DNA of 64,000 nt from Entophlyctis helioformis (lineage: Eukaryota > Chytridiomycota > Chytridiomycetes > Chytridiales > Chytriomycetaceae). The DNA is taken from assembly GCA_025526915.1 (NCBI GenBank), contig JAHLKH010000007.1:62001-126000 (forward strand), in the 5' to 3' direction. The translations under genes and the position numbers were made by a program. The first letter of the stretch is position 1; each line of letters starts with the position of its first letter. Shown piece by piece: positions 55,068 to 64,000 of this stretch. Below the pieces are notes generated by a model that was not told the DNA's origin, did not search any database, and saw only the letters and a program-made list of their open reading frames with translations.

Positions 55068-56395
55068 ATGGACCCAAAGTACGCTGAGCTCAAAGACATC
55101 GAGGCTCAGACGGCTGCCGGCGCTGCTGCTGCCTCTTCAGCAGCAGATGCAGACGCAGACGCAGATGCAGACACTCTTGTCGAGGACGCTGCCTCCCACA
55201 GCCGGCTGCACCTGCCGCATGTGAGCCGGCCAATGACCGTGGGATGCGCTGTCGAGCAAGCCGAGACGCTGACCCGCCACGGCAGGACGGCGACCGCAAG
55301 GCACACACGGCCACAGCCAGCTCGTCGTTTGTGTTTGCCAGGTTCGGCATCCTCAGCCCGTCGCAGGCCAGCCTCAATGCCATCGCCATCGCCCTCAACA
55401 TCCTGTCGTCGGTCGGCATCGTGCTCGCCAACAAATGGGTCTTTGCCCGCGAGGGCTTCTCCTTTGGCACGCTGCTCACCGTCATCCACTTTGTGGTGAC
55501 GTTTGTCGGGCTTGAGATCTGCGCGCGGTACGGGCTGTTTGTGCGCAAGCGCATCCCCGTCCGGCAGGTCGCTGGCCTGTGTCTGGTGTTTTCGGCCTTT
55601 GTCGTCTTGACCAACCTGAGTCTGCAGTACAACTCGGTCGGCTTCTACCAGGTCTGTCTGTCCATCTGTCTAGCATTCGCCGTGCTCAGCGATCTGCATG
55701 GTGCTGACTGCGACTCGTCGACAGATGGCCAAGGTCCTCACCACGCCGTTCATCGTGGTGGTGCAGACCATCTTCTACGGCATGTCGTTTTCGCTTCGCG
55801 TCAAGGCCGCATTGACCGTCACATGCGTCGGTGTGGGCATCTCGAGCGCATCCGACGTGCAGGTCAATGTGCTGGGCACCGTCTTTGCACTCGCAGGTGT
55901 GGCTGCCGCAGGATTGTACCAGATCTGGGTCGGCACGCGGCAAAAGGAGCTGGGCGTGGATTCGTTCCAGCTGCTGTACTACCAGGCACCCATCTCGGCG
56001 ATGATGCTCTTGTTTCTGGTGCCCGTGCTGGACGACATGGGCAAATTATCCAAGTTCGAGTGGACCGCTTCGGCCATCACAAGCATTCTCATCAGCGCAT
56101 CTCTGGCGTTCTTTGTCAACCTGTCCACGTTCCTCATTATCGGAAAGACAAGCGCAGTGTACGTCGTGGTGCGTGCATGCTCTTGTCTGCCGTCTGCCAT
56201 CCACTCACAGCACATGGAATCGACGGACTGCACAGAACATACAATGTCGTTGGCCACTTTAAACTCTGTGTGGTTGTGATTCTGGGCTTCATCATCTTCC
56301 TTGACCCGCTTGTGTGGAAGAACGCGCTCGGTATTGCCATTGCCCTTGCAGGCGTGTTCTGGTACTCGTACATCAAGCTCAACAACCAGGCATGA
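55068..56395 (+). CDS. TPT/SLC35E-type nucleotide-sugar or sugar-phosphate transporter
   Basis: Exons are 55068..55220, 55286..55651, 55725..56158 and 56236..56395: 370 residues. After an acidic Ala/Asp N-terminus, about ten hydrophobic helices follow. Diagnostic pieces are ALNILSSVGIVLANKWVF, VIHFVVTFVGL, SLQYNSVGFYQMAKVLTTP, LYQIWVGTRQKEL and AVTYNVVGHFKLCVVVILGF, typical of the triose-phosphate-translocator family near SLC35E3. These proteins exchange nucleotide sugars or sugar phosphates across Golgi/ER membranes. The exact substrate cannot be read from sequence. The last donor (GTACGT at 56159) was chosen because it restores the conserved TYNVVGH motif. Confidence 0.9.
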
Positions 56396-56795
56396 GCCCT
56401 TGCTCAGCGTATATAAATGTGCACATTTGCTTGTTTGGCTTTTTTGGTTTATTGGCACATGTGTGTGGGGACGGGGAGGGTTGAGCTGCTGTTTGGTCAT
56501 ATCTTGCTGCCTGCGGCTCTGCTGGCAGACGGCTGTTTTGACCTGACGGCTGGCGCAACCATGGCTTCGTTGATTCTCACTGGACACAGATTGAACCTGC
56601 AGTCGCTGTATGGGTCAGCGTCGCGTCGCAAGCCATGGCACACCGTCGCAAAAGCTTACACGAGCCAGATGTGGATCACAAACGTGCCGATGTGGCCGGC
56701 AAGTTGTGTGGGAAACGGCCACGAGTCGAGCCTGATCAGGTCGATCGTCTTGGTCTAGTGCATCTCACGCGTGAGCTAGCCAGCATCCATAGCGC
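56396..56795. other. intergenic between convergent genes
   Basis: This is the 3' flank of the transporter gene and of the seven-TM gene. I see TATATAAATG just after the transporter stop, which could be part of its 3' end signal, and nothing else. Confidence 0.4.
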
Positions 56796-58864
56796 TCATG
56801 CAATCCATGCACTCGCAGGACGTACCACAACGGGCAACAGACCCCAGAAGAGGACATAGTACCTCAGCGACCTGATCATCTGCAGCTTCTTCTCGTACAC
56901 ATCCAGGATGTTCCACGACTCGTACAGGTACATGAAGCGCGGTTTGGAGACTGGCCACACCACGTCACACAGCCTGGACGTGGCCCGCATCACAAACGCC
57001 GCGACTGCCCGTCGATAGTGCCGTGTCCGCACAGCCAGCGATGGCGCCTTTGCAAGCCCAGCCTTGGTGCCAGACTCTCTAGCGACATCGCTCGCATCGA
57101 CAGCCAGCGGCGAGGCTGATTGCGACACGCCCACGGGCACGATGGGCCGGGGGGCGAGTTGCGGGATGCTTGGCGGAAGCGGCGGCTCAGACGAGGCGTC
57201 CTCGCTGCTGGTCTTGATGGAGTGGATGTAGGTTTCGAGGACGATGAGCGCGTGGCGGATATTGTATGCGGCCAAGACGTACACAACGACCTCCATGATG
57301 GCTGATCCAAACTGTGCCCCGATCATGGTTAGTTCGGCAAAGTGGCTTTGATGTCAGCGAGATTGCTCCAATGGACCTACAATCGATCCCTGGAGATCGA
57401 GGTTGTATGCGAACCCTGCGACGGTGTACATGGTGATGACGGACGCAAGGATCCGTGTTTCGGCTGTCGTCAGTGTCGGACGCGTGATGCTGAAGCCTTT
57501 GCTCAGAAGCAGCTGGACCGAGACGGTCAATACGATGTGCACCACAAGCAGCATTTCAACAAGCACGAACAAGACGGTCGATGGTCGTCCTGCCAAGTGC
57601 AGAGCGCGTGTGTGAGGGTCAGACGTGCCGCATGGCCAACCATACAAGAAGCGAGCAGCGACGCACCAACGCGCGCCATCCACAGGAACATTCCAACACG
57701 CGCAAGCTCCAGACACAGCGATGTGCCAAGAAGTGCCGAGATGAGCCACAGCATGGATGTGCTCTTGAACTGTCATACCCAGGCCGGCAGTGGTCAGTGA
57801 GCTTGCAGCCAGCTTGCCAGCCAGCTTGCCATCGTTGTCACCAAGCATGCCATCGTACCTGCTGCTGATTCCGCCAGCACCGGCCGGCCCAAACAACGCC
57901 GAGCAAGCCCCACAGCCCAGCAAACACCGCCGACAGCATCACGAGACTGATCTGTTCCGACGAAAGCCCCTCCAGGCCAGCGACCGGATTCGTCATTTGC
58001 ACACTGGCCGTCCCCAGCAGCTGGATGGTGGGCGGCAGACACGCGACGAGGTACACCGAGTAGAAGCCGCCTGACATGGCCCAGAAGCTGATGGCGCGCG
58101 CGGTGGAGTCGGCGGGATCGGTGGCCTCGCCGCTCTCCACCACGCGAGGCATTTCCGCGAGGTTGTGTATGACGCTGCATCGTGGCTCGGACGGCACGAT
58201 GCGGCACAGTGAAACGGGCAGTCGAAGGCCAAGCTGTCGGAGGGTGGACGATCGGAGGGGGTTGGCCACGCACCGTGCCAGCAAGCGTCAGCAGCCATGC
58301 CTGGCAGGTGCGCAGATCGACTTGCGGGCCAGACAGCAAGCGTTGCAGCAAGCGTTTGCTTACCGTGGCATCAGCAGTGCTGTCGCAGACAGCGACAAAG
58401 GCGTTGGCGAGAGCGTTGCTGCCGTTGATGTTGGCTACCAATGCACGGTTGCCGTCGTCGCCAGCCGCCACTCCCAAGCCGCTGCTGCCGTCGAGTGGCA
58501 CAGCCAGCGATGACCGCACACGCCGGCCGTCGGCATCTGCCCATGTCGCTGGCTGGCCAAGGGCACTGATGGCCGGGCTGTCGGCCTGGGCGGGAGCGTC
58601 GAGCGGCGTGGTGATGGCCAGGCCGCGCAGCGACACGGACAGGGTGCCGTTGGGCAGGAAACCAAAGGAGCGGGGGGTCAGGAGAGCGACGGGGTTCAGC
58701 TGCGACAGGCTGAATGGCTGGATGGCGGAGAGGGCCGACGATGGTGGCGCGAGGGCCACAACGAGCACGGCCGTGGCGACGGCTGCGAGTGCGCGTGCCT
58801 GCGACGGACACGGCTGCCGTGTGCAGCCATTCAAGGGGGCGGCTGCATGCTGTGCGCTGTGCAT
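56796..58864 (-). CDS. seven-TM protein of the lung-7TM/GOST type
   Basis: Exon 1 (58864..58364) has a signal peptide (ALAAVATAVLVVALAPPSSA) and a beta-rich lumenal domain with FGFLPNGTLSVSLRGLAI, which fits GPR107/TMEM87/GPR180-like (GOST) ectodomains. A short 27-nt exon and the exon that ends near 57860 follow, with TM helices (AISFWAMSGGFYSVYLV; LVMLSAVFAGLWGLLGVVW). Later exons near 57.75-57.36 kb carry more helices and SKGFSITRPTLTTAETR, the loop typical of this family. The last exon (57326..56796) ends with a helix and a long basic tail. Exon borders after 57.9 kb are approximate. The family acts in Golgi/endosome trafficking; ligand unknown. Confidence 0.65.
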
Positions 58865-59069
58865 GGCTGGCTGTCGGTCTGTCTGGTAGTTTGTGTGTCT
58901 GGTAGTTTGTCTGGCTGGTAGTTTGTGTGCTCGTTCAATTGTAAAAGACAAACTCCGACGCGCTGAAGGTCCGCCCATCTGACAGGCAACAGACATGCAG
59001 ACAGTCAGGCAGGCACCGCCAAACACATGGACAAACGCCTTTGCTGCTGCACAGGAGCGGCCAGCCCGC

Positions 59070-59701
59070 TCACACGGAGCATCGGCTCGTGGACATGAGC
59101 GTGTGAAACTGGCGGTATGTCAAGTGCGTGCGGCCAAGCGGCGATCCGCCAGCAGCAGCAGCAGCAGCAACAGCAGCCGTGTTGCGGAAGAGCAGCAGGG
59201 CAGCATCGGGCGACAGGCCAGGCAGGTGCCCGTGCACGGCGCGTTCCAGATCGCACACCTCGAGGAAGCCCTTGCCGTGCGTGTCCAGCGCCAGAAACAT
59301 GCGGCGGATGGTGTCGTCGTCATCGACACGTCCGAGTCGGTGCCGCATGGCTGCCTTGAACTGCGCCAGCGATGTGGTGGCCGTGGCAGTCGTGGTCTGC
59401 GTCGCCTCCCTGCCAAACATGACGGCCATCTCAAACTGGCGCGGCTGCGGTGAGGGACTGCCCGCTGGCCGTAATGGGCTGACAGACGCACCTTTGACGG
59501 CTTGTATCCAAGGACGCATGTGCAGGCGACCTTGAGCTGGTGGCGGTCCAGGTGGCCGGCACCCGCCGTGTCTGCAAACGCAAAGGCCTGGTCCGCACGC
59601 AGCGATGCGGTGAGCACAGCGACTGGCCAGACGGGCAGCAGAGGGGAGAGGCGGGACTGCACCCGTTCAATGGCGTTGCCACCGTCGTCCAAGCCGGTCA
59701 T
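59070..59701 (-). CDS. EF-hand protein, EFCAB11-like
   Basis: Exons (minus) 59701..59663, 59587..59492 and 59435..59070 give 166 residues, close to the ~163 of human EFCAB11. The signature GYKPSK closes the first EF-hand-like unit (AFAFADTAGAGHLDRHQLKVA), and the second half has IRRMFLALDTHGKGFLEVCDLERAV and LTYRQFHTLMS. Calcium ligands are only partly conserved, so binding may be weak. The first intron (GTGCAG donor) is inferred from length and frame. It lies 45 bp after the GET1 stop on the same strand. Function in animals is unknown. Confidence 0.78.
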
Positions 59702-59746
59702 GGCAGCAGCATGGAATCGCAAGTCGCAGTCAAGTTGCCATTTCAT

Positions 59747-60145
59747 TCACTCGGATGCAGGCGCAGATGCAGATGTAGGCACAGATGCAGACGCAGATGC
59801 AGGCGAGGGGGCAATGTACTTCATGGCGCGGCCAAACACACTGCGACACGCATAGAACCAGTACAGCACGCTCACCGATCCTGTCACGGCACCCAGTCAG
59901 TTGATCGCCTATAAGCACCCGCACACAGCGACTGCCAAGCTTACCGGCCGGTGCAAACGGAAAGCGCAGCCACGACGAGAACGGGCCGACCCAGTCTCTC
60001 GGGATGTAGAACATGGCCTCTTTGCGCCACACGATGATGAAGAGGATCTGCAGCACCCAGAACAGGATCCAGAGCCCCCACGACATCATGAACTCGAACG
60101 ACGACTTTTTCGATGCGCGTTCCTTGGCTGCCCAGATCCAGCGAG

Positions 60146-60193
<48 letters not shown>

Positions 60194-60670
60194 CATGCGT
60201 GTGTGTGCACTCGCACAGCAGCATGGCAGACATACCGGCTTGTTCAAAGTTGCTCAGCAGCTTGTCGTACTGCCGCCGCATCTTGGCCCACTTGGCAAAC
60301 TCGTCCTGTGCACTGGTCCGAGAGATGTCGTTCTTGAGCGACAGGATCTCGGCCTTGAGGTCCCGCAGCTTCTGCGCCTCTGCGGTCTTGAACAGACGCT
60401 GGAACAGGCGGTGTGTCTGGCGGGTGGGAGTGCCGGCGTGGCGTGAGCGAGTGCCAGCAGACATATAGGCAGACATATAGGCAGACAGCCAGATGCAAGC
60501 AGCCAAATACAACGCACCCGCGCAGCCAGCTGGCTGAAGCCCACGGCACTGACGGCCTGGAACAGACACGCCACCACAAAGACGGCCAGCAGCGGGCCGA
60601 GCGTGCCGTCGTGGTCGCTGCCGTCGCTGCCGTCGAGGTCGTAGTCGAAGTCGTGGCCGCCGCTGCCCAT
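59747..60670 (-). CDS. GET1: GET1/WRB, receptor for tail-anchored protein insertion
   Basis: Exons (minus) 60670..60518, 60398..60236, 60127..59945 and 59880..59747: 210 residues. Layout is TM1 (LLAVFVVACLFQAVSAVGF), a cytosolic coiled coil that binds the GET3 ATPase (KLRDLKAEILSLKNDISRT ... EFAKWAKMRRQYDKLL), TM2 (GLWILFWVLQILFIIVW) and TM3 (VLYWFYACRSVFG). This matches the WRB/GET1 (CHD5) family, which with GET2/CAML forms the ER insertase. A (GT)n tract lies in intron 2. It is divergent from CCT8 with 56 bp between start codons. Confidence 0.93.
60149..60183. repeat. (GT)n microsatellite in an intron of GET1
   Basis: About 17 tandem GT units (CA on the sense strand), followed by imperfect GTGCGAGTGTGTGC sequence, lie in intron 2 of GET1. 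Confidence 0.9.
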
Positions 60671-60726
60671 TAGGAGGTTTCGCGCAAACCCGCAACCGCC
60701 CGCAACCGCCGCAACAACCCGCAGCA
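60671..60726. promoter_or_regulatory. 56-bp bidirectional promoter, GET1 / CCT8
   Basis: The two ATGs (60670 minus, 60727 plus) are 56 bp apart. The interval holds three close copies of CCGCAAC (in CCCGCAACCGCCCGCAACC), which is a plausible shared element. Both genes serve protein folding or targeting. Confidence 0.55.
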
Positions 60727-63643
60727 ATGGCGCTCAAGATCCCAAAGGTCGGCCTGACGCAGATGCTCAAGGATGGCTACAAGGTGCGTGCGTGCGTCTG
60801 TCTGCGTATCTGTCTGTCTGTGTGTCTGCGTATCTGCCTGCCTGCCTGGCTGTCTGGTGCCGTCACTCACGCTCGCTGCCTCACTCGACCGCCCGTTGAC
60901 CGACCGCCCGTTGAACGCCGTGTGCTGCACACGACCCTGGCTCGGCTGGCTGATCCTGCTCGGCTGGCGGCCGATGCCCTGCCCTGCCCTGTCTTGCCCG
61001 ACCGACCCGTCTGTCCGACCGCCGCTACAACCACACCTACAACGACTGCGGGCCATGGCTGCAACTACTACTACTCCCACGACACCCACAACCACGACAC
61101 CCTCAGCACATGCAAGGCCTGGAAGAGGCCGTCTACAGAAACATTGCGGCCACCAGAGAGCTCACTGAAATCACACGCACGTCGCTCGGCCCCAACGGTG
61201 CGTGCTGCCTGTCTGCCTGTCTGCCTGTCTGCCTGTCTGTCTGCCTGCCTGCCTGCTTCGTTGGTTGGCTGGCTGGTTGGCTTGGCGTCTGTCCGTCTGG
61301 CTGCCTGCCTGCCTGGCTGTATCTGTGCTGCTGTCTGCCACCGCTCCGTCTGCCACCGACGCCGCCCTCTCTCCGCTCGCTCGCTCGCTGCAAGATCTGG
61401 ACAGCCTGCCAACCAGCCTGCTCGGTCGGCTGAGCGTCCGCTGCTCGCTCCGACCCACTGCTGGACAGACGGGCCACAGCACAGATACTAGTGCAGCCGT
61501 CTTGGCCCTCTGCGACTGCTCTGACTGACACTCTACATCTGTGCACGGCTGCGCTCTTGACCTGGACATCATGGACCGGCTCGTTTGGCTTCTTGGCTCT
61601 GGACACACACAACGCTGCTGGACGCTGCTGAACTGGACTGCACTGGATCCGTTGGAATCGGACGGCGTCACAGGCCGCAACAAGATGGTCATCAACCACC
61701 TTGAGAAGCTGTTTGTCACCAACGACGCTGCCACCATCATGAAGGAGCTCGAGGTCGTCCACCCCGCTGCCCGTCTGCTCGTGCTCGCCTCGCAGCAGCA
61801 GGAGGCCGAGGTGTGTTTTGGCTCTCCAGTCGCGCATGCCGCTTGTCTGGAGCATGCGTTTCCTGTGGCCCTGTGCCTGGCCTTGCATGCCAGCCGTGGC
61901 TGACATGCCACGCTCTCGCGACGTTGCTGCGTGCTGGACAGATGGGCGATGGCACCAACTTTGTCGTTGTTCTGGCCGGCGAGCTGCTCCAGCAGGCAGA
62001 CTTTCTGCTCCGCATGGGTCTGCACCCCAGCGAGCTGATCCAGGGCTACGATGTCGCTGCCAAGAAGGCGCTCGAGATCCTCGAGACGCTCGAGGTGGAC
62101 AAGATCGCCGACTGCCACAGCGTGTCTGAGCTCACCAAGGTCGTCCGCAGCTCGATTGCTGCCAAGCAGGTGAGTGACTCTGGCGCTGCTCAAAGACCTG
62201 ATCCGCGTCGCATGCGATCTCCCCTTTCTCTGACACGCGTGCATGCTCCATGATACGCGCAGTACGGCTACGAGGACCTTCTCTCGTCGCTTGTTGTCAA
62301 GGCTGCCCTCGAGGTGATGCCCAAGACCCCTGCCGCCTTCAACGTCGACAGCGTCCGTGTCGTCAAGGTTCTGGGTGCCAGCATCCACGAGTCGACGGTG
62401 GTCCGCGGCATGGTCTTTGGCCGCGAGCCCGAGAGTGTGATCAAGTCTGCCACCAAGGCCAAGGTGGCCATCTTCACGTCTGGCATCGACATTGCGCTGA
62501 CCGAGACCAAGGGCACGGTTCTCATCAAGAACGCCAATGACATGCTCAACTTCTCCAAGGAGGAGGAGAAGAGACTCGAGGCCGCCATCAAGCAGCTTGC
62601 TGATGCCGGTGTCAAGGTCGTTGTTGCCGGCAGCGCCATTGGCGAGCTTGCTCTGCACTTTATCAACCGCTTCAACATGGTGGCCGTCAAGATCCTGTCC
62701 AAGTTTGATCTCCGCCGCCTGTGCCGCGTGACTGGCGCCACAGCCCTGTCCCGCTTTGTGAGTGTCTGCGCTGTGGTCTAGGCGGATTGCGTGGGTCAGA
62801 TGCTGACACGTGCGATCCATGGTCTGCTCCAGGGTGTCCCCATGGCCGAGGAGATGGGCTTCTGTGATGTTGTCGAGGCCGTCGAGATTGGCAGTGACCG
62901 CTGCACCGTCTTCCGCCAAGGTCTGTCTCTTTGGATGCCTGCTTACCTCGTTTGAGGAGGGCCAGGAGAACTGACAGGTGCTGGCTGGCATGCGCATCAG
63001 ATGACGAGACGACCAAGACTGCCACGATTGTGCTCCGTGGCGCCACGCAGAACTCGCTCGACGACCTTGAGCGTGCGATTGACGATGGAGTCAATGTCAT
63101 CAAGGCAGTGACGCGCGACCCGCGTCTGATTGCCGGTGCCGGTGCCGCCGAGATTGAGCTTGCGCGCGCATTGCAGACGCTTGCCGAGAAGACGCCCGGA
63201 CTCAACCAGTACGCCATTCAGAAGTTTGCGCAGGCCCTCGAGGTCATTCCCCGCACGCTCTCGGACAATGCCGGTCTGGACGTGAGTCTCATGGCTCTGC
63301 TGTGAGCAGTCTGCTGCTGTACGCGTGCTGATCATCTGCCATCCACCGACCGACGTGCTGCGTGATGTGGGGCTTGCAGAGCACCGAGGTGATTTCGAAC
63401 CTGTACGCTGCCCACCAGCAGGGCAAGACGGCGATGGGCGTGGACATTGAGAGCGAGAAGGACGGGATCCTGGACGCCAAGGAGAGCGGCATCCTGGACA
63501 TTCTGTCGGTCAAGCGCTACGGCATCAAGCAGGCGGCGCACGTGGCCATGACGATCCTGAGCATTGACCAGATCATCATGAGCAAGCCGGCCGGCGGCCC
63601 CAAGGTCAAGGAGAGCGGCAACCAGGACTGGGACGAGGACTAG
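60727..63643 (+). CDS. CCT8: chaperonin TRiC/CCT subunit theta
   Basis: Exons are 60727..60783, 61107..61197, 61674..61810, 61942..62169, 62263..62757, 62833..62920, 63001..63281 and 63380..63643: 546 residues, near the usual 548. Theta-specific sequence includes MALKIPKVGLTQMLKDGYK, LEEAVYRNI, NKMVINHLEKLFVTNDAA, the ATP motif GDGTN, and VVAGSAIGELALHFINRFN. The C-terminus has VDIESEKDGILDAKESGILD. CCT8 is one of eight subunits of the cytosolic ring that folds actin and tubulin. Introns 1 and 2 (323 and 476 nt) are the longest in the window and hold CTGCCTGTCTG-type repeats. Confidence 0.97.
61203..61320. repeat. CTGCCTGTCTGC simple repeat in CCT8 intron 2
   Basis: Degenerate tandem CTGCCTGT and GGCTGGCT units fill the first quarter of intron 2. 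The same unit type is scattered at 1540-1620 and 60790-60855, always within introns. Confidence 0.6.
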
Positions 63644-64000
63644 GCGTGCTGGCTTGCCTGGCCTGCGATGACGATGATGATGATGACGATGATGATGCAC
63701 ACATTGGCAGTGCATTCTGGTACTGGATGAATGAAGTGGATGAATGAGACGGGCCGGTGCAAGAGCGATCTGCTGGCCAGCGAGCCATTGGGCCGATCCA
63801 AAATCACCTGAAGTCGAACATAGCCAGATGGAACCCGTATCACGTGGATACACGTGACTGTGTGGCGGGCCAATCAGAGCGCCTGCACCAAGGGCCACGG
63901 CTTGGACGGCGAACACGCCGCAGCCACTTTGCGAGCGACCGGCAACAGGCTGCGATGCTTGCGCAACCGCCGACGATGAGCGAGCTGCCGACACCGCTGC
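63644..64000. other. 3' flank of CCT8 and window end
   Basis: A (GAT)n-like tract (ATGACGATGATGATG) lies near 63667-63690. An ATG at 63956 opens a plus-strand frame (MLAQPPTMSELPTPL) to the window edge, which may begin the next gene, but 15 codons are not enough to call it. Confidence 0.35.

Noticed and set aside
1..64000. Transposons or integrated viral genes
   Set aside because: I saw no transposase, reverse transcriptase, integrase, terminal repeats or capsid-type genes. The ankyrin repeats resemble giant-virus repeats only in general pattern.

Overview
The window is eukaryotic nuclear DNA, GC-rich and dense in genes, from a fungus. Almost every gene has short GT-AG introns, mostly 54-95 nt. 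The content points to an early-diverging zoosporic fungus (chytrid) rather than a yeast, mould or mushroom. It has a fungal CBM18 chitin-binding protein, a subtilase, a glyoxal oxidase and the mevalonate-pathway kinase ERG8. It also has genes that I recall as missing from most Dikarya: a WNK kinase, a NELF-A-like protein, AFG2B/SPATA5L1, a RAD51D-like recombinase and EFCAB11. Plant-style LRR surface proteins and F-box-like/ankyrin proteins resemble expanded families of the Rhizophydiales. The species is inference; I could not run a search.

Layout. 1-5.8 kb: the 5' end of an LRR protein, a histidine-rich zinc transporter and AFG2B. 5.8-18.2 kb is an accessory region: a membrane coiled-coil gene with an in-frame stop, two ankyrin genes, one ankyrin pseudogene, a second LRR gene that is probably decaying, and an uncharacterised reading frame. 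18.3-26.5 kb: tRNA-Leu(CAA), a 1,585-residue WNK kinase and a glyoxal oxidase. 26.6-37.4 kb: two divergent uncharacterised/MoxR-like genes, an F-box protein divergent from ERG8, and a nuclear-looking Cys-motif protein. 38-46.2 kb: a fragmentary gene, the NELF-A-like gene, a disordered protein with several frame breaks, and RAD51D. 46.2-53.1 kb is a run of secreted or surface genes, all on the minus strand: PLB1-type lipase, subtilase, CBM18 protein and a type I membrane protein. 53.3-63.6 kb: tRNA-Lys(CTT), PIG3-type quinone oxidoreductase divergent from a sugar-phosphate/nucleotide-sugar transporter, a seven-TM protein, EFCAB11, and GET1 divergent from CCT8 across only 56 bp.

Gene models were built by hand from splice motifs, reading-frame continuity and remembered family sequences. 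Exon sums that close to whole codons (ZnT, AFG2B, WNK, glyoxal oxidase, ERG8, RAD51D, S8, PIG3, TPT, GET1, EFCAB11, CCT8) are the best supported. The most unusual genome-level signal is splicing: eight introns need a GC donor, and two appear to be only 34 and 40 nt. Several other genes (LRR2, NELF-A, PLB1, the 42-44 kb gene) carry one-base frame breaks that are either assembly indels or real decay.
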